64,000 nt of DNA from Micrococcales bacterium (GCA_017306245.1 JAFKIY010000001.1:310001-374000); one strand, 5' to 3'; positions 8,149-19,129 are shown, counted from the stretch's first letter. The notes: generated by a model from the letters alone, not told the origin. Numbers and translations are program-made.

Positions 8149-9036
8149 ATGACCCGCGAACTCCGCGTCACCAGGCTGCGCACCTACCCTGTGAAGTCGT
8201 TCGCGGGAAACGACGTCCAGTCCGCGACGGTCGAGCCGTGGGGGCTCGCGGGCGACCGACGCTGGGGGCTCGTCGACGACACGGGCAGGAACGTCACGGC
8301 TCGGATGGTGCACCACCTGCTCGGCCTGCACGCCGACATCGTGGATGCCTCCACGATCCGCCTCAACGACCGCGACGGCGGGTCCATCACCGTGAGCGCA
8401 CCCCTGGACGCTGCGACGATCCCGGTCGGATTCAGCGGGCTCGACCGAGCCACCCCCGCCCCCGACGAGGTCAACTCGTGGATCAGCGACCGTATCGGCG
8501 TGTCACTGCGGCTGGTCTGGCAGCAGGATCCCACCGCGCGCCCCATCGCCGGAAAGCACGGCGGCCTGCCGGGCGAATCGCTTTCGCTCGCCGACGACGG
8601 GCCGCTGCTGCTCGTCACGGATGCATCGATGCGGCAACTCAACGAGTGGATCGCCGCCGACCAGTCGCTCCCGGATGTCCCCGACCTCGACCCGGATGAT
8701 CTTAGCGGCGCGGCGGCAGCGTCGAAGCCGCTTGACATCGTGCGGTTCCGGCCCAACGTCATCGTTGACGGCGACGTGCCGTTCGCCGAAGACTCGTGGG
8801 ACACCGTAAAAATCGGCGATGCCACGTTCCGCAAGACTGTTCTCTGCGACCGCTGCGTCATGACCACGATCGACCCCACGACGCTCGAAGGCGGCAAGGA
8901 GCCGATTCGCACTCTCGCGCGCCATCGCCGCTGGGACGGGAAAACCTGGTTCGGCATCCGCCTCGCGCCCGTGAATTTCACACCGGGCAGCGCGGCCACG
9001 ATCGCCGTCGGCGACCGCGTGGAGGTCGGAGTCTAG
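8149..9036 (+). CDS. MOSC domain protein (YcbX-type)
   Basis: 295 residues. An N-terminal beta-barrel MOSC_N domain (TRLRTYPVKSFAGNDVQ, EPWGLAGDRRWGLVD) is followed by a MOSC domain with LCDRCVMTTIDPTT holding the conserved cysteine that ligates molybdenum cofactor. Relatives reduce N-hydroxylated compounds or carry Moco. ATG 8149 is preferred to GTG 8143 because TAGGCT (8137-8142) ends exactly 6 nt before it (leaderless pattern). It is convergent with the E2 gene, the two stops sharing CTAG at 9033-9036. Confidence 0.9.
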   Translation: MTRELRVTRLRTYPVKSFAGNDVQSATVEPWGLAGDRRWGLVDDTGRNVTARMVHHLLGLHADIVDASTIRLNDRDGGSITVSAPLDAATIPVGFSGLDRATPAPDEVNSWISDRIGVSLRLVWQQDPTARPIAGKHGGLPGESLSLADDGPLLLVTDASMRQLNEWIAADQSLPDVPDLDPDDLSGAAAASKPLDIVRFRPNVIVDGDVPFAEDSWDTVKIGDATFRKTVLCDRCVMTTIDPTTLEGGKEPIRTLARHRRWDGKTWFGIRLAPVNFTPGSAATIAVGDRVEVGV

Positions 9037-10361
9037 AGTCCGCCGAGCAGCGCGATCGGGTTCTGGATGCACCTCGTGATGAAGGCCATGAACTCGCTCG
9101 GCACGTCGCCGTCGCACACGCGGTGGTCGAACACCATCGACAGCACCATGATCTTGCGCACCACGATCTCGCCGTCAACAACCCAGGCACGGTCGAGGAT
9201 GCGGCCGACGCCGAGCATCGCGACCTCCGGCTGGTTGATGATCGGCGCAGACCCATCCATCCCGAATCCGCCGTAATTGTTGAGCGTGAATGTGCCACCG
9301 CGCAACTGATCGTTCGCGAAGTTGCCGGTCTTCGCCGTCTCCACGAGAGCCGTGAGCGCGTCGCGCAGGCCTTCCGTGGTCATCTCGCCTGCGCCGTGGA
9401 TGACGGGCACCATGAGCCCCCGAGCAGTCTGCGCCGCAATGCCGAGATTGATCGCCGAATGCTGCACGATCTCGCCCGCCGCCATGTCCACGCTCGAGTT
9501 CAGGATCGGCCACTGCTTGAGCCCCGCGACCACGAACCGGGCCAGTAGGGCGTTCAGACTCCACCGATCACCGGTGGACTTCTGCAACTGCTCCTTCGCG
9601 GCGAGCAGTTCCGTGGCATCGACGTCGAGCCAGATGGTGGCCTCCGGCACGTCGCGGCGCGACGCAGTCATGCGCTCGGCGACAATCTTGCGCAAGCCCG
9701 TGATGGGGATACGGATGTCGCCCTCGGCACTGGCGATCGAACTCGGCGCGGCACCCGGCGTCGGCGAACCCGCCGCTGCGCTCCCGGCCGCGGGCCCGCC
9801 CTCCGCGATCACGCGCTCTACATCCGCGCGAAGCACGAGGCCGCCCGTGCCGGTTCCCTGAAGCGTGTTCGCCGCGAAACCATGCTCGTGGGCGAGCTTG
9901 CGCACGAGCGGGGAGACGACGGGCGACACGGTGCCGTCATCGAGTCGCCGCGGGGAGGGGCTCGCCGCCGTTGCGGCGACGCCGCGCACATCGGGTTCGG
10001 CTGGATTCTTTTCCGCGCCGGCGCCGCGCCGCCCGAATCGCCCGGAGGGCGCGGGCCGACGGGATCTCGCGGCGGTGTCGGAGGATGCACGCGAAACTTC
10101 AGGCTCTGACGCGCCGCCCTCGACAGCTACGGTCACGACCGGCTGCCCGGAGTGGATGGTGTCGCCGACGGCGGCGTGCAGCTTCTCCACGATGCCCGCG
10201 AACGGGCACGGCAACTCCACGACCGACTTCGCCGACTCGACCTCGATGATCGGCTGGTCCACGACGACCGTGTCGCCCACCGCGACAAGCCAGTTCACGA
10301 TCTCCGCCTCCGTGAGGCCCTCGCCGAGGTCGGGGAGGATGAAGTCCTTGCTCGTCGCCAT
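9033..10361 (-). CDS. bkdC: 2-oxoacid dehydrogenase E2, dihydrolipoyl acyltransferase
   Basis: 442 residues: lipoyl domain (residues 1-80, lipoyl Lys45 in VESAKSVVE), Pro/Ala/Arg linker, E3-binding domain (SPLVRKLAHEHGFAANTLQG), then the acyltransferase domain ending with FDHRVCDG (His413, Asp417 catalytic). It transfers the acyl group to CoA in a branched-chain 2-oxoacid or pyruvate dehydrogenase complex. ATG 10361 overlaps the stop of E1-beta (TGATG), which excludes ATG 10379. No E3 gene is adjacent, so a shared lipoamide dehydrogenase elsewhere is expected. Confidence 0.92.
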   Translation of the reverse strand: MATSKDFILPDLGEGLTEAEIVNWLVAVGDTVVVDQPIIEVESAKSVVELPCPFAGIVEKLHAAVGDTIHSGQPVVTVAVEGGASEPEVSRASSDTAARSRRPAPSGRFGRRGAGAEKNPAEPDVRGVAATAASPSPRRLDDGTVSPVVSPLVRKLAHEHGFAANTLQGTGTGGLVLRADVERVIAEGGPAAGSAAAGSPTPGAAPSSIASAEGDIRIPITGLRKIVAERMTASRRDVPEATIWLDVDATELLAAKEQLQKSTGDRWSLNALLARFVVAGLKQWPILNSSVDMAAGEIVQHSAINLGIAAQTARGLMVPVIHGAGEMTTEGLRDALTALVETAKTGNFANDQLRGGTFTLNNYGGFGMDGSAPIINQPEVAMLGVGRILDRAWVVDGEIVVRKIMVLSMVFDHRVCDGDVPSEFMAFITRCIQNPIALLGGL

Positions 10362-11395
10362 CAGACTTCCCATTCCCATGTGCTCAGCGCGTTCAAAATC
10401 CGCTCGGGGGTAGGCAGATAGTGCTTCTCGAGCAGCGGAGCGGGGAACGGGATGTCCGCTCCCGTGATCCGCAGGATGGGAGCAGCGAGGTGGTAGAACT
10501 CGCGCTCGGTCACGCGCGCGGCCACCTCAGCCCCGTACCCGCCGAACTGGGCGGCCTCGTGGATGACGGCGGCGCGGCTCGTCTTCCGCACCGAGGCGCC
10601 GACCGTCTCATCGTCGAAGGGGGAGAGGCTGCGCAGGTCGATGACCTCGACGGACAGGTCCTCGTCCTCGGCGAGCTTCGCGGTCTTCAGGGCGACGGCG
10701 ACGGTGGGCCCGTAGGAGAGAAGGGTCACATCCGTGCCCTCCCGCACCACGGCGGCCTTGTTCATCGGCAGGGCCGGGCCGGACTGCGGCGTGCCCTCCT
10801 TCATCCAGTAGTGGCTCTTCGGTTCCAGGAAAATCACCGGGTCGTCGGAGGCGATCGCCTCGCGCAGCATCGAATACGCGTCCGCCGGGTTCGACGGGGT
10901 CACGACCGTGAGCCCCGGCGTGTGCGTCCAGTACGCCTCGGAGGAGTCGGAGTGGTGCTCCACCCCGCCGATGCCGCCGGATGTCGGGATGCGGATGACG
11001 ATGGGCAGCGAAACGCGGCCGCGCGTGCGGTTGCGCATCTTCGCCACGTGGGAGACGATCTGCTCGAACGCGGGGTAACTGAACGCGTCGAACTGCATCT
11101 CCACGATCGGCCGCAGTCCGTACATGGCCATGCCGATCGCGGTGCCGATGATGCCGGATTCGGCCAGCGGCGAATCCCACACGCGGTCCTCGCCGAAGTC
11201 GCGAGTCAAACCGTCGGTGATGCGGAACACCCCGCCGAGCGGCCCGACATCCTCGCCGAAAATGACGACGTTCGAATCCTCGGTGAGCGCATCCCGCATC
11301 GCCGTGTTGAGGGCGGCCGCCATCGTCAGGGGTTTGGCGGCCTTTGCGGGCTGGGTGACCCCCGGGTCAGCGGCGGTTTCAGTGGTCTTCGCCAT
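10361..11395 (-). CDS. bkdB: 2-oxoacid dehydrogenase E1 beta subunit
   Basis: 344 residues of the transketolase-type E1-beta family: VVIFGEDVGPLGGVFRITDG, VWDSPLAESGIIGTAIGMAM and SYGPTVAVALKTAKL, followed by the transketolase C-terminal domain (VIHEAAQFGGYGAEVAARV). It pairs with E1-alpha for thiamine diphosphate-dependent decarboxylation. Start and stop each overlap the neighbouring subunit by one base, so E1-alpha, E1-beta and E2 form a coupled operon. Branched-chain versus pyruvate specificity cannot be read from sequence alone; the Lrp neighbour favours branched-chain. Confidence 0.92.
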   Translation of the reverse strand: MAKTTETAADPGVTQPAKAAKPLTMAAALNTAMRDALTEDSNVVIFGEDVGPLGGVFRITDGLTRDFGEDRVWDSPLAESGIIGTAIGMAMYGLRPIVEMQFDAFSYPAFEQIVSHVAKMRNRTRGRVSLPIVIRIPTSGGIGGVEHHSDSSEAYWTHTPGLTVVTPSNPADAYSMLREAIASDDPVIFLEPKSHYWMKEGTPQSGPALPMNKAAVVREGTDVTLLSYGPTVAVALKTAKLAEDEDLSVEVIDLRSLSPFDDETVGASVRKTSRAAVIHEAAQFGGYGAEVAARVTEREFYHLAAPILRITGADIPFPAPLLEKHYLPTPERILNALSTWEWEV

Positions 11396-12519
11396 CAGTT
11401 CACTCTCCCGCCGTCAGATATTTCATCAAGTTCCGCCTTGAGGGCGTTGCGCTGCTCGAGGAGAGCGGGACGCGGGGCGTTGTAGACGTGCTCGAACAGT
11501 TCCATCGGGTCCAGAGCCGGCTCCGCATTCATGGCATCGCGCATGGCGGCCGCCGCGTCCTCGGACTCCTTCGCGATCTCCTCGCGCAACGCGTCGTCGA
11601 TGGCGTCCTGCGCCGTGAGGTATTTCTCCAGCCGATCGATCGGGTCCTTGTCCTTCCAGGCCGCGACATCCTCAGCATCCCGGTAACGGCTCGGGTCGTC
11701 TGAGTTCGTGTGCGGTTCCATCCGATAGGTGAGGCACTCGATGATGGTGGGTCCGCCGCCGCTGCGCGCCCGTTCCAGAGCCTCGGAGACGATCGTGTAC
11801 ACGGCGGCCGCGTCGTTGCCGTCCACGTGGTAGCCGGGAATGCCGTAACCCACGGCCCGGTCGGCGAGCATCCGCGCCCGCGTCTGCTTCGCGATGGGGA
11901 CGCTGATCGCGTACTGGTTGTTCTGGATGACGAACACGGTCGGCGCCTGCCACACCCCGGCGAAGTTGAACCCCTCGTGCGCGTCCCCTTCGCTCGTCGC
12001 GCCATCGCCGATGAAGGCGACGGTGGCGATCGGGTCGTTCTTGAGCTTCGCGGCCGTCGCGAAACCGACGGCGTGAAGTGTCTGGGTGGCCAGCGGTGTG
12101 GCCTGCGGGGCTGTGCGGTGCTCGTTCGGGTCCCAGCCGCAGTGCCAATCGCCGCGGAACCCGGACAGCAGTTCGGCGGTCGGCACGCCGCGCGACCACA
12201 CGGCGATGCTGTCGCGGTACGTCGGGAACAGCCAGTCGGTGTCCTGCATGGCCGCGACGGTGCCGATCTCGCTCGCTTCCTGGCCGCGCGCCGACGGATA
12301 CGTGGAGAGCCGCCCCTGACGGGTGAGGGCCGTCACCTGGGTGTCCCAGCGGCGGGCGATCACCATGCGCCGGTACAGCTCCTTGAGCACGTCGATGTCG
12401 GGAAGGTCGTATCCGCGCCGCTGCTTCTCGGGCACCGCTGCCCCGCCCGCGTCGATGAGGGAGAAAGCTTCCGCGTCGGGCAAGACCGCGGGCGCGCGCG
12501 TCTCTTCGGTGAGGCTCAT
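11395..12519 (-). CDS. bkdA: 2-oxoacid dehydrogenase E1 alpha subunit
   Basis: 374 residues. The ThDP motif runs from [19 protein letters not shown] to FVIQNN (GDG...NN). Other landmarks are [18 protein letters not shown] and the phosphorylation-loop-like [17 protein letters not shown]. It decarboxylates the 2-oxoacid and acylates the lipoyl arm of E2. It is the first structural gene of the operon, about 108 bp downstream of the Lrp-type regulator on the same strand, and its stop overlaps the E1-beta start. Confidence 0.92.
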   Translation of the reverse strand: MSLTEETRAPAVLPDAEAFSLIDAGGAAVPEKQRRGYDLPDIDVLKELYRRMVIARRWDTQVTALTRQGRLSTYPSARGQEASEIGTVAAMQDTDWLFPTYRDSIAVWSRGVPTAELLSGFRGDWHCGWDPNEHRTAPQATPLATQTLHAVGFATAAKLKNDPIATVAFIGDGATSEGDAHEGFNFAGVWQAPTVFVIQNNQYAISVPIAKQTRARMLADRAVGYGIPGYHVDGNDAAAVYTIVSEALERARSGGGPTIIECLTYRMEPHTNSDDPSRYRDAEDVAAWKDKDPIDRLEKYLTAQDAIDDALREEIAKESEDAAAAMRDAMNAEPALDPMELFEHVYNAPRPALLEQRNALKAELDEISDGGRVN

Positions 12520-12627
12520 TCTTCAATGGTGCGCCAGAGAATTGCAGGCCGGGAGCACTTTGCGGCGAATCGGCACGCTTGGCCCGCGGCGGACCCGCTG
12601 ACCGGACGAATGGCTTTAATCAGGCGG

Positions 12628-13107
12628 TCACAACTGCCATGCGTCCGTCGCCAGTTCGGGCGCGGTGCCCGCGCGCTCCTCGAGGATCATGTAGGAGCGC
12701 GTCGACGCCACGCCGGGCATGTTCCGGATGCTGTGCAGGATCGTCTCGGACAGCGCATCGTGGTCCGGCGCGCTCACGGTGAGCAGGATGTCGATGTCGC
12801 CGGCGAGCGCCTGCGCCTTCTCCACGAACGGCAGGGCGGCGAGCGCTTCGGACACGGTCGGCCAGTCCGCATCCACCTTGACAATCACGATCGCGGTGAT
12901 CCCGAGTCCGAGCGCCTCCCGGTCGACGTTCGCCGAGAATCCGGTGATCACGCCGTGCTCGAGCAGCCTCGTGAATCGCGTGTGCGCTGCGGTGCGGGAG
13001 ATGTGGACGCGGTCGGCGAGGGCGCGGAGAGACAGGCGCGCATCCTTGCCCAGTTCGGCGATGATGCGCCGGTCGATGGCGTCGACGCGGTACTTCTTCT
13101 CCGACAT
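12628..13107 (-). CDS. Lrp/AsnC family regulator, BkdR-like
   Basis: 159 residues: N-terminal HTH ([20 protein letters not shown], then [20 protein letters not shown]) and a C-terminal RAM/AsnC ligand domain ([13 protein letters not shown]). Lrp-type proteins next to branched-chain ketoacid dehydrogenase operons commonly activate them in response to branched-chain amino acids; that role is inferred from position. A clear GGAGGTC sits 5 nt before the ATG. Confidence 0.9.
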   Translation of the reverse strand: MSEKKYRVDAIDRRIIAELGKDARLSLRALADRVHISRTAAHTRFTRLLEHGVITGFSANVDREALGLGITAIVIVKVDADWPTVSEALAALPFVEKAQALAGDIDILLTVSAPDHDALSETILHSIRNMPGVASTRSYMILEERAGTAPELATDAWQL

Positions 13108-13218
13108 CGGCGACCTCCTTGCGACCTGTCGACCCCCAGCGTACTGCCAGCACAGTCCAACCGGGCAGGGCCATCGCCCGGCACGGGCAGGGAACGCGCT
13201 TCAGTAGACTCGGATGCT

Positions 13219-14994
13219 GTGATCACTCGACTTTCCCACCTTTTTGTCCGCACCCTGCGCGATGACCCCGCCGATGCGGAAGTGACGAGCCATCGCCTGC
13301 TCGTTCGGGCCGGATACATCCGCCGCCAGGCTCCGGGAATTTTCGCATGGCTGCCGCTCGGGCTCAAGGTTCGCCGCAAGATCGAGCAGGTCATCCGGGA
13401 GGAAATGGCGTCGATCGGCGGTCAGGAAGTGCACTTCCCGGCGCTGCTCCCGCGCGAACCCTATGAATTGAGCGGTCGCTGGACTGAATACGGCGACGGC
13501 ATTTTCCGCTTGAAGGACCGCAAGGACGCCGACTACCTCCTCGCGCCCACGCACGAAGAGGTTTTCACGCTCACCGTGAAGGACCTGTACTCCAGCTACA
13601 AGGACCTTCCGCTCGTGATCTACCAGATCCAGGACAAATACCGCGACGAGGCAAGGCCGCGCGCCGGTCTCCTGCGCGGCCGCGAGTTCAGCATGAAGGA
13701 CTCCTACTCCTTCGACTACACGGATGCGGGCCTCGACAAGTCCTACCAGGACCACCGGGACGCCTACGAGCGCATCTTCACGCGGCTCGGACTCGACTAC
13801 GAGATCGTGCAGGCGGATGCCGGCGCGATGGGAGGATCCCGCTCGGAGGAATTCCTGCACCCCACGCCGATCGGCGAGGACACGTTCGTGCGCTCGGCGG
13901 GCGGATACGCGGCGAACGTCGAAGCGTTCCACACGGAACCGGTCGAGCCCCGATCCTGGGAGAAGCTCACCCCGGCCGAAGTGTTCGACACGCCGGACAC
14001 CCCGACCATCCAGACCCTCGTCGACATGGCGAATGCGGACCATCCCCGGCCGGACGGCCGCGCCTGGACTGCGGCGGACACGCTCAAGAACATTGTGCTC
14101 GCGCTGACCGCGCTCGACGGCACCCGGGAGCTCGTCATCGTCGGAATCCCGGGAGACCGGGACGCGGACATGAAACGCGCGGAGGTCGCGTTCGCGCCGG
14201 CCGCGGTCGAGCCGGCGACGGAGGCGGATTTCGCGAAGAACCCTGGACTCGTCAAGGGCTACATCGGCCCGTGGAGCGAATCCGGCCCGGTGCTCGGCGC
14301 GAAGAGCGCGACCGGCATTCGCTACTTCCTCGACCCTCGGGTCGCCGACGGCACCGGCTGGATCACCGGCGCGAACGAAAACGGACGGCACGTTTTCGGC
14401 CTCGTCGCAGGCCGCGACTTCGGCAACGACGGCGTCGTGGAGATCGCGACGGTGCTCGCGGGGGATCCGGCTCCCGACGGTTCCGGTCCGGTCGAGCTTG
14501 CCCGCGGCATGGAGATCGGGCACGTGTTCCAGCTCGGCCGCAAGTACGCTGAGGCGCTCGGCCTGAAGGTGCTCGACGAGAACGGCAAACTCGTGACTGT
14601 CACGATGGGCTCCTACGGCATCGGCGTCACCCGCATCATGGCGGTCATCGCGGAGGCGAACAACGACGACAAAGGGCTCGTGTGGCCGCGCGAGGTCAGC
14701 CCGTTCGACCTGCACGTCGTCGCTGCGACCAAAGAGGATGCCGTGTACGAGGCGGCGGATGTGCTCGTGGCCGAATTCGAGTCCGACGGGCTCGACGTGC
14801 TCTACGATGACCGGCCCAAGGTGTCGCCGGGCGTGAAATTCGGGGATGCGGAACTCATCGGCGTGCCGCTCATCGTGATCGTCGGCAAGAGCGTTGCCGA
14901 CGGCAACGTGGAACTGTGGGACCGCCGCACGGGGGAGCGCACCGCCGTTCCGCTCTCCGAAATCCGGGAACGAGTCGGGGCAGAACTCCGGTAA
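13219..14994 (+). CDS. proS: Prolyl-tRNA synthetase
   Basis: 591 residues of bacterial-type ProRS: class II motif 1 region near the N-terminus ([20 protein letters not shown]), motif 2 ([17 protein letters not shown]), the INS editing insertion in the middle, motif 3 ([16 protein letters not shown]) and the anticodon-binding domain ([19 protein letters not shown]). The start is GTG at 13219; the ATG at 13214 hits TGA two codons later. TAGACT (13205-13210) ends 8 nt before the GTG, suggesting a leaderless or nearly leaderless transcript. The frame is open for over a kilobase upstream but that part is antisense to the E1-alpha and lrp genes. Confidence 0.96.
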   Translation: MITRLSHLFVRTLRDDPADAEVTSHRLLVRAGYIRRQAPGIFAWLPLGLKVRRKIEQVIREEMASIGGQEVHFPALLPREPYELSGRWTEYGDGIFRLKDRKDADYLLAPTHEEVFTLTVKDLYSSYKDLPLVIYQIQDKYRDEARPRAGLLRGREFSMKDSYSFDYTDAGLDKSYQDHRDAYERIFTRLGLDYEIVQADAGAMGGSRSEEFLHPTPIGEDTFVRSAGGYAANVEAFHTEPVEPRSWEKLTPAEVFDTPDTPTIQTLVDMANADHPRPDGRAWTAADTLKNIVLALTALDGTRELVIVGIPGDRDADMKRAEVAFAPAAVEPATEADFAKNPGLVKGYIGPWSESGPVLGAKSATGIRYFLDPRVADGTGWITGANENGRHVFGLVAGRDFGNDGVVEIATVLAGDPAPDGSGPVELARGMEIGHVFQLGRKYAEALGLKVLDENGKLVTVTMGSYGIGVTRIMAVIAEANNDDKGLVWPREVSPFDLHVVAATKEDAVYEAADVLVAEFESDGLDVLYDDRPKVSPGVKFGDAELIGVPLIVIVGKSVADGNVELWDRRTGERTAVPLSEIRERVGAELR

Positions 14995-15061
14995 CTTAGA
15001 GGCAGGTTCCGATCCGGCACACCCGGGTGATAACAGAAGAAATGAATAGTGGAGGCACGTC

Positions 15062-16054
15062 GTGGATATCGACCTGGGCGAGCTGCGAAGGATGGAGCGC
15101 GAGCGCGAGATCCCCTTCGACGAACTCGTCACGATCATCGAGCAGGCCATCCTCACCGCGTACTTGAAACACACGGGGATCGCCGAACTCAAGGATGCTG
15201 CCCCCGCCGCGCGCGTGGAACTGGACCGCAAGACGGGCCACGTCGCCATTTTCGTCCCCGAACTCAACGAGGACGGCGAGGTTATCGGCGAGGCTGAGGA
15301 CAACCCGGGCGATTTCGGCCGGATCGGCGCGTTCGCCGCCAAACAGGTCATCAACCAGCGCCTTCGCGACATCGCCGATGACCATGTCCTCGGCGAATTC
15401 CGGGGACGCGAGGGCGACATTGTCGCCGGCGTGATCCAGCAGGGTCCGAATCCGCGCATGATCCACGTCGACCTGGGCACTGTGGAGGCGCTGCTGCCGC
15501 CGGAAGAGCAGGTACCGGGCGAAGACTACGCGCACGGTTCGCGCATCCGCGTGTATGTCACAAGCGTGAGCAAGGGCCTGAAGGGCCCGTCCATCATGGT
15601 GTCGCGCACGCACCCGTCGCTCGTGCGCAAACTGTTCGCGCTCGAGGTGCCGGAAATCGCGAGCGGCGCCGTCGAGATTGTGTCGCTCGCGCGGGAGGCC
15701 GGGCACCGCACGAAGATCGCGGTGAAAGCGAATGAGCCGGGCATCAACGCGAAAGGCTCCTGCATCGGCGAAATGGGGCAGCGCGTGCGGGCCGTCACGG
15801 CCGAGCTGAACAATGAGAAGATCGACATCGTCGATTACAGCCCGGACCTGCCCACGTTCGTCGCGAATGCGCTGTCGCCCGCGAAAGTCACGAGCGCTTT
15901 CGTGATCGACGAGTCGTTGAAGGCGGTGCGGGCGCTCGTCCCCGACTACCAGCTCTCGCTCGCGATCGGCAAGGAGGGCCAGAACGCCAGGCTCGCCGCG
16001 AAACTCACCGGCGCGCGGATCGACATCCAGCCGGACAGCATCCTCGACGACTAG
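15062..16054 (+). CDS. nusA: Transcription termination/antitermination factor NusA
   Basis: 330 residues: N-terminal RNAP-binding domain, S1 domain (GDIVAGVIQQGPNPRMIHVD), KH1 (IMVSRTHPSLVRKLFALEVP) and KH2 (SLAIGKEGQNARLAAKLTGA). It lacks the C-terminal acidic repeats of E. coli NusA, as in other Actinobacteria. GTG start, with GTGGAGG about 6 nt upstream. It normally follows rimP, but only 67 bp separate it from proS and no rimP is present. The ylxR start follows its stop by 8 nt. Confidence 0.95.
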   Translation: MDIDLGELRRMEREREIPFDELVTIIEQAILTAYLKHTGIAELKDAAPAARVELDRKTGHVAIFVPELNEDGEVIGEAEDNPGDFGRIGAFAAKQVINQRLRDIADDHVLGEFRGREGDIVAGVIQQGPNPRMIHVDLGTVEALLPPEEQVPGEDYAHGSRIRVYVTSVSKGLKGPSIMVSRTHPSLVRKLFALEVPEIASGAVEIVSLAREAGHRTKIAVKANEPGINAKGSCIGEMGQRVRAVTAELNNEKIDIVDYSPDLPTFVANALSPAKVTSAFVIDESLKAVRALVPDYQLSLAIGKEGQNARLAAKLTGARIDIQPDSILDD

Positions 16055-16062
16055 GAGCTACA

Positions 16063-16338
16063 CTGGAACCCGTTAGAACCTGCCTCGGCTGCCGGAAACG
16101 CGACGGTGCCTCCACTTTGGTGAGGGTTATCGCCCGTGACGGCGAGGTGGTGGCGGATCGCTCCGCTGCACTTCCCGGCCGTGGTGCGTGGGTGCACCCC
16201 ACCCGCACCTGCATTGAGTCCGCCATCCAACGCAAGGCCTTCGGCCGGGCGCTGAAAGCGGGAACGGTGTTGGGCACCGGGCACGTTCTCGAACTCATCG
16301 AGGCCGCAACCGCGGTCACTGAAGAACAGGCTGATTGA
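16063..16338 (+). CDS. ylxR: YlxR (DUF448) RNA-binding protein, probable CTG start
   Basis: 91 residues if started at CTG 16063. The YlxR signature RTCLGCRKRDGAS is encoded at 16075-16116, upstream of the first TTG (16117), and reading back into nusA there is no ATG, GTG or TTG in frame for at least 160 bp. AGGAG at 16053-16057 sits 5 nt before CTG, and initiation there gives the normal MEPVRTCxGCR N-terminus. YlxR is a nucleoid/RNA-binding protein of the nusA-infB operon. Confidence 0.75.
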   Translation: MEPVRTCLGCRKRDGASTLVRVIARDGEVVADRSAALPGRGAWVHPTRTCIESAIQRKAFGRALKAGTVLGTGHVLELIEAATAVTEEQAD

Positions 16339-16426
16339 CCTATGGACAACTAATGAGCGGCTCGAAATGAGACCCGTCAGCAACTAGGTCTGCTCCCGTT
16401 TGGGGCGGACCCCAGACAGGAGAATT

Positions 16427-19129
16427 GTGGCTAAACCACGCGTGCATGAGATCGCATCCGAACTCGGCATTGAAACGAAGCAGGCCCTTGCGAAGCTCAA
16501 GGAAATGGGCGAGTTCGTCAAAGGGCCGTCCTCCAGCATCGAACCCCCCGTCGCGCGCAAGCTGAAGGCTGCGCTCGAAGCGGATGGGGTCACCGCGCCC
16601 AAGGCGCCGGCTGAGAAGGCCGCGGCGGGCAAGGCTCCCTCCGCGAAAGAGCCCGCGACGCCCGCCGACCCCGCGGCGAAGGAAACCGCTGCCAAGGCCG
16701 ACACCGCGAAAGCCAAGCCGGCGAGCGCGCCCGCGGCACAGCCCGACGCGCCGGAGAGCGATGCCAGCGCGCCCGCCGAGCCTGCGGCTCAGGCCGATAG
16801 CGCCGCCGCACCCTCCGGCGGAGACATTCCGCGCCCCGGAACCCCGCGGCCCGGAAACAACCCGTTCGCCTCTGCGCAGGGCATGCAGCGTCCCGGCGCG
16901 CCGCGTCCGGGGAACAACCCCTACGCGAGCAGCCAGGGAATGCAGACCCGCCCGCCGTCGCCGAGCGGGATTCCCCGTCCGTCTGCCCCGCGCCCCGGCG
17001 CACCCCGCCCAGGGGTCGGCGCCGGCCAGCGCCCAGGCGCGTCGGGCGGACGCCCGGGAGCCCCCGGCGGCGCCCGCACGGGCGGCGGTGGAAGGCCCGG
17101 CGGTTTCCGCACCGGCGTCGCCCCCGGCGGCGCGCCAGGAACAGGATTCGGACCAAACCGGCCGGCAGGCGGCGGACGCGGGCGCGGCCCGGGCGGCGGA
17201 ACGGCCGGTGCATTCGGCAGGGGTGGCGGTCGCGCGAAGTCCCGCAAGTCCAAGCGGACGAAGCGTGCAGAGTTCGAATTGCGGGAAGCCCCGTCGCTTG
17301 GCGGCGTGAGTGTCCCCCGCGGCGACGGCAAGACCGTCATTCGGATGCGCCGCGGCGCCTCCATCACGGATTTCGCCGACAAGATCGACGCGAGCCCCGG
17401 CAACCTCGTCACGGTGCTGTTCCACCTCGGCGAGATGGCCACCGCGACCGAGTCGCTGGATGAGGCCACGTTCGAGGTGCTCGGCGAAGAGCTGGGCTAC
17501 AAGATCCAGATCGTGTCCCCCGAGGATGAAGACAAGGAACTTCTCGAAGGTTTCGACATCGACATCGACCAGGAGCTCGAGGACGAAGACGACGAAGAGC
17601 TGGAGGCGCGCCCGCCGGTTGTCACCGTCATGGGCCACGTCGACCACGGTAAGACCCGGCTGCTCGACGCCATCCGCAAGGCCAAAGTCCACGAGGGCGA
17701 GGCCGGCGGGATCACGCAACACATCGGCGCCTACCAGGTGATCGAGGAGCACGACGGCGTGGATCGCGCCATCACGTTCATCGACACCCCCGGCCACGAA
17801 GCGTTCACGGCCATGCGGGCCCGCGGTGCGCAGGTCACGGACATCGCGATCCTCGTCGTCGCCGCCGACGACGGCATCATGCCGCAGACGGTGGAAGCGC
17901 TCAACCACGCCCAGGCGGCGGACGTTCCGATCGTGGTGGCGGTGAACAAGATCGACAAGCCGGATGCGAACCCGGCGAAGGTGCGCCAGCAGCTCACCGA
18001 ATTCGGCCTCGTCGCTGAAGAGTACGGTGGCGACACGATGTTCGTCGACGTTTCGGCGCTGGGCAACGTCGGCATCGACGAGCTCCTCGACGCGGTGCTC
18101 CTGACGGCAGACGCCGGGCTGGACCTGCGCGCGAACCCGAACAAGGATGCGCGCGGCGTCGCCATCGAGGCGAAGCTCGACAAGGGCCGCGGCGCGGTCG
18201 CGACAGTGCTCATCCAGTCGGGAACGCTCGAGGTCGGCGACCCGATCGTGGCGGGTACCGCCTACGGGCGCGTGCGCGCGATGTTCGACGAGAACGGCGA
18301 CGCCGTGGAGTTTGCGACGCCGGCGAGGCCGGTTGCCGTGCTCGGGCTCACGTCTGTTCCCCGCGCCGGCGACGTGTTCCTCGTCACCGACGATGACCGC
18401 ACCGCTCGGCAGATCGCGGAGAAGCGCGAAGCCGTCGAGCGCAACGCCCTGCTGGCCCGCAGCCGCAAGCGCATCAGCCTCGAGGACTTCACGAAGGCCA
18501 TCGAGGATGGCAAGGTCGATTCGCTCAACCTCATCCTCAAGGGTGATGTCTCCGGTGCCGTCGAGGCGCTCGAGGAGTCGCTGCTCAAGATCGAGGTGGA
18601 CGATTCGGTGCAGTTGCGCATCATCCACCGCGGCGTCGGCGGCGTCACGGAGAGCGACGTCAACCTCGCGACCGTCGACAACGCGATCATCATCGGATTC
18701 AACGTGCGCCCCGACCCGAAGGCCCGCGAACGCGCGTCGCGCGAAGGCGTGGATGTGCGGTTCTACTCGGTGATCTACAACGCGCTCGAGGATGTCGAGA
18801 ATGCTCTGAAGGGCATGCTCAAGCCCGAGTACGAGGAGATCCAGTCCGGTGTCGCCGAAGTTCGCGAGGTGTTCAGCTCGTCGAAGGTCGGAAACATCGC
18901 CGGCGTCATCGTGCGTTCGGGCACGATCACGCGCAACGCGAAGGCCCGGGTCATCCGGGATGGCGTCGTCGTGGGCGACGGTCTCGCGATCGAATCGCTG
19001 CGCCGGTTCAAGGATGACGTCACCGAGGTGAAGACGGACTTCGAGGCCGGTATCGGCCTCGGCAAGTTCAACGACATCAAGATCGGCGACGAGATCGAGA
19101 CGATCGAACTGAAGGAAAAGGTCCGCTGA
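16427..19129 (+). CDS. infB: Translation initiation factor IF-2
   Basis: 900 residues. An IF2_N domain (1-52) is followed by a long Ala/Pro then Gly/Arg/Pro-rich linker to about residue 290, a second IF2_N segment, an acidic stretch, and the GTPase: G1 GHVDHGKT (403-410), G3 DTPGHEAF, G4 NKID. Domains II-IV complete it. GTG 16427 has CAGGAGAA at the right distance; upstream in-frame codons are unsupported. It brings fMet-tRNA to the 30S subunit. The stop overlaps the rbfA start (TGATG). Confidence 0.96.
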   Translation: MAKPRVHEIASELGIETKQALAKLKEMGEFVKGPSSSIEPPVARKLKAALEADGVTAPKAPAEKAAAGKAPSAKEPATPADPAAKETAAKADTAKAKPASAPAAQPDAPESDASAPAEPAAQADSAAAPSGGDIPRPGTPRPGNNPFASAQGMQRPGAPRPGNNPYASSQGMQTRPPSPSGIPRPSAPRPGAPRPGVGAGQRPGASGGRPGAPGGARTGGGGRPGGFRTGVAPGGAPGTGFGPNRPAGGGRGRGPGGGTAGAFGRGGGRAKSRKSKRTKRAEFELREAPSLGGVSVPRGDGKTVIRMRRGASITDFADKIDASPGNLVTVLFHLGEMATATESLDEATFEVLGEELGYKIQIVSPEDEDKELLEGFDIDIDQELEDEDDEELEARPPVVTVMGHVDHGKTRLLDAIRKAKVHEGEAGGITQHIGAYQVIEEHDGVDRAITFIDTPGHEAFTAMRARGAQVTDIAILVVAADDGIMPQTVEALNHAQAADVPIVVAVNKIDKPDANPAKVRQQLTEFGLVAEEYGGDTMFVDVSALGNVGIDELLDAVLLTADAGLDLRANPNKDARGVAIEAKLDKGRGAVATVLIQSGTLEVGDPIVAGTAYGRVRAMFDENGDAVEFATPARPVAVLGLTSVPRAGDVFLVTDDDRTARQIAEKREAVERNALLARSRKRISLEDFTKAIEDGKVDSLNLILKGDVSGAVEALEESLLKIEVDDSVQLRIIHRGVGGVTESDVNLATVDNAIIIGFNVRPDPKARERASREGVDVRFYSVIYNALEDVENALKGMLKPEYEEIQSGVAEVREVFSSSKVGNIAGVIVRSGTITRNAKARVIRDGVVVGDGLAIESLRRFKDDVTEVKTDFEAGIGLGKFNDIKIGDEIETIELKEKVR

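Noticed and set aside
11710..13218. 1094-codon forward ORF reading into proS
   Set aside because: The upstream 500 codons are antisense to the E1-alpha and lrp genes; ProRS homology begins at GTG 13219.
13201..15480. 759-codon reverse ORF
   Set aside because: Antisense shadow of proS and nusA in GC-rich DNA; low-information Arg/Val-rich translation.
16340..18628. 762-codon reverse ORF
   Set aside because: Antisense shadow of infB.
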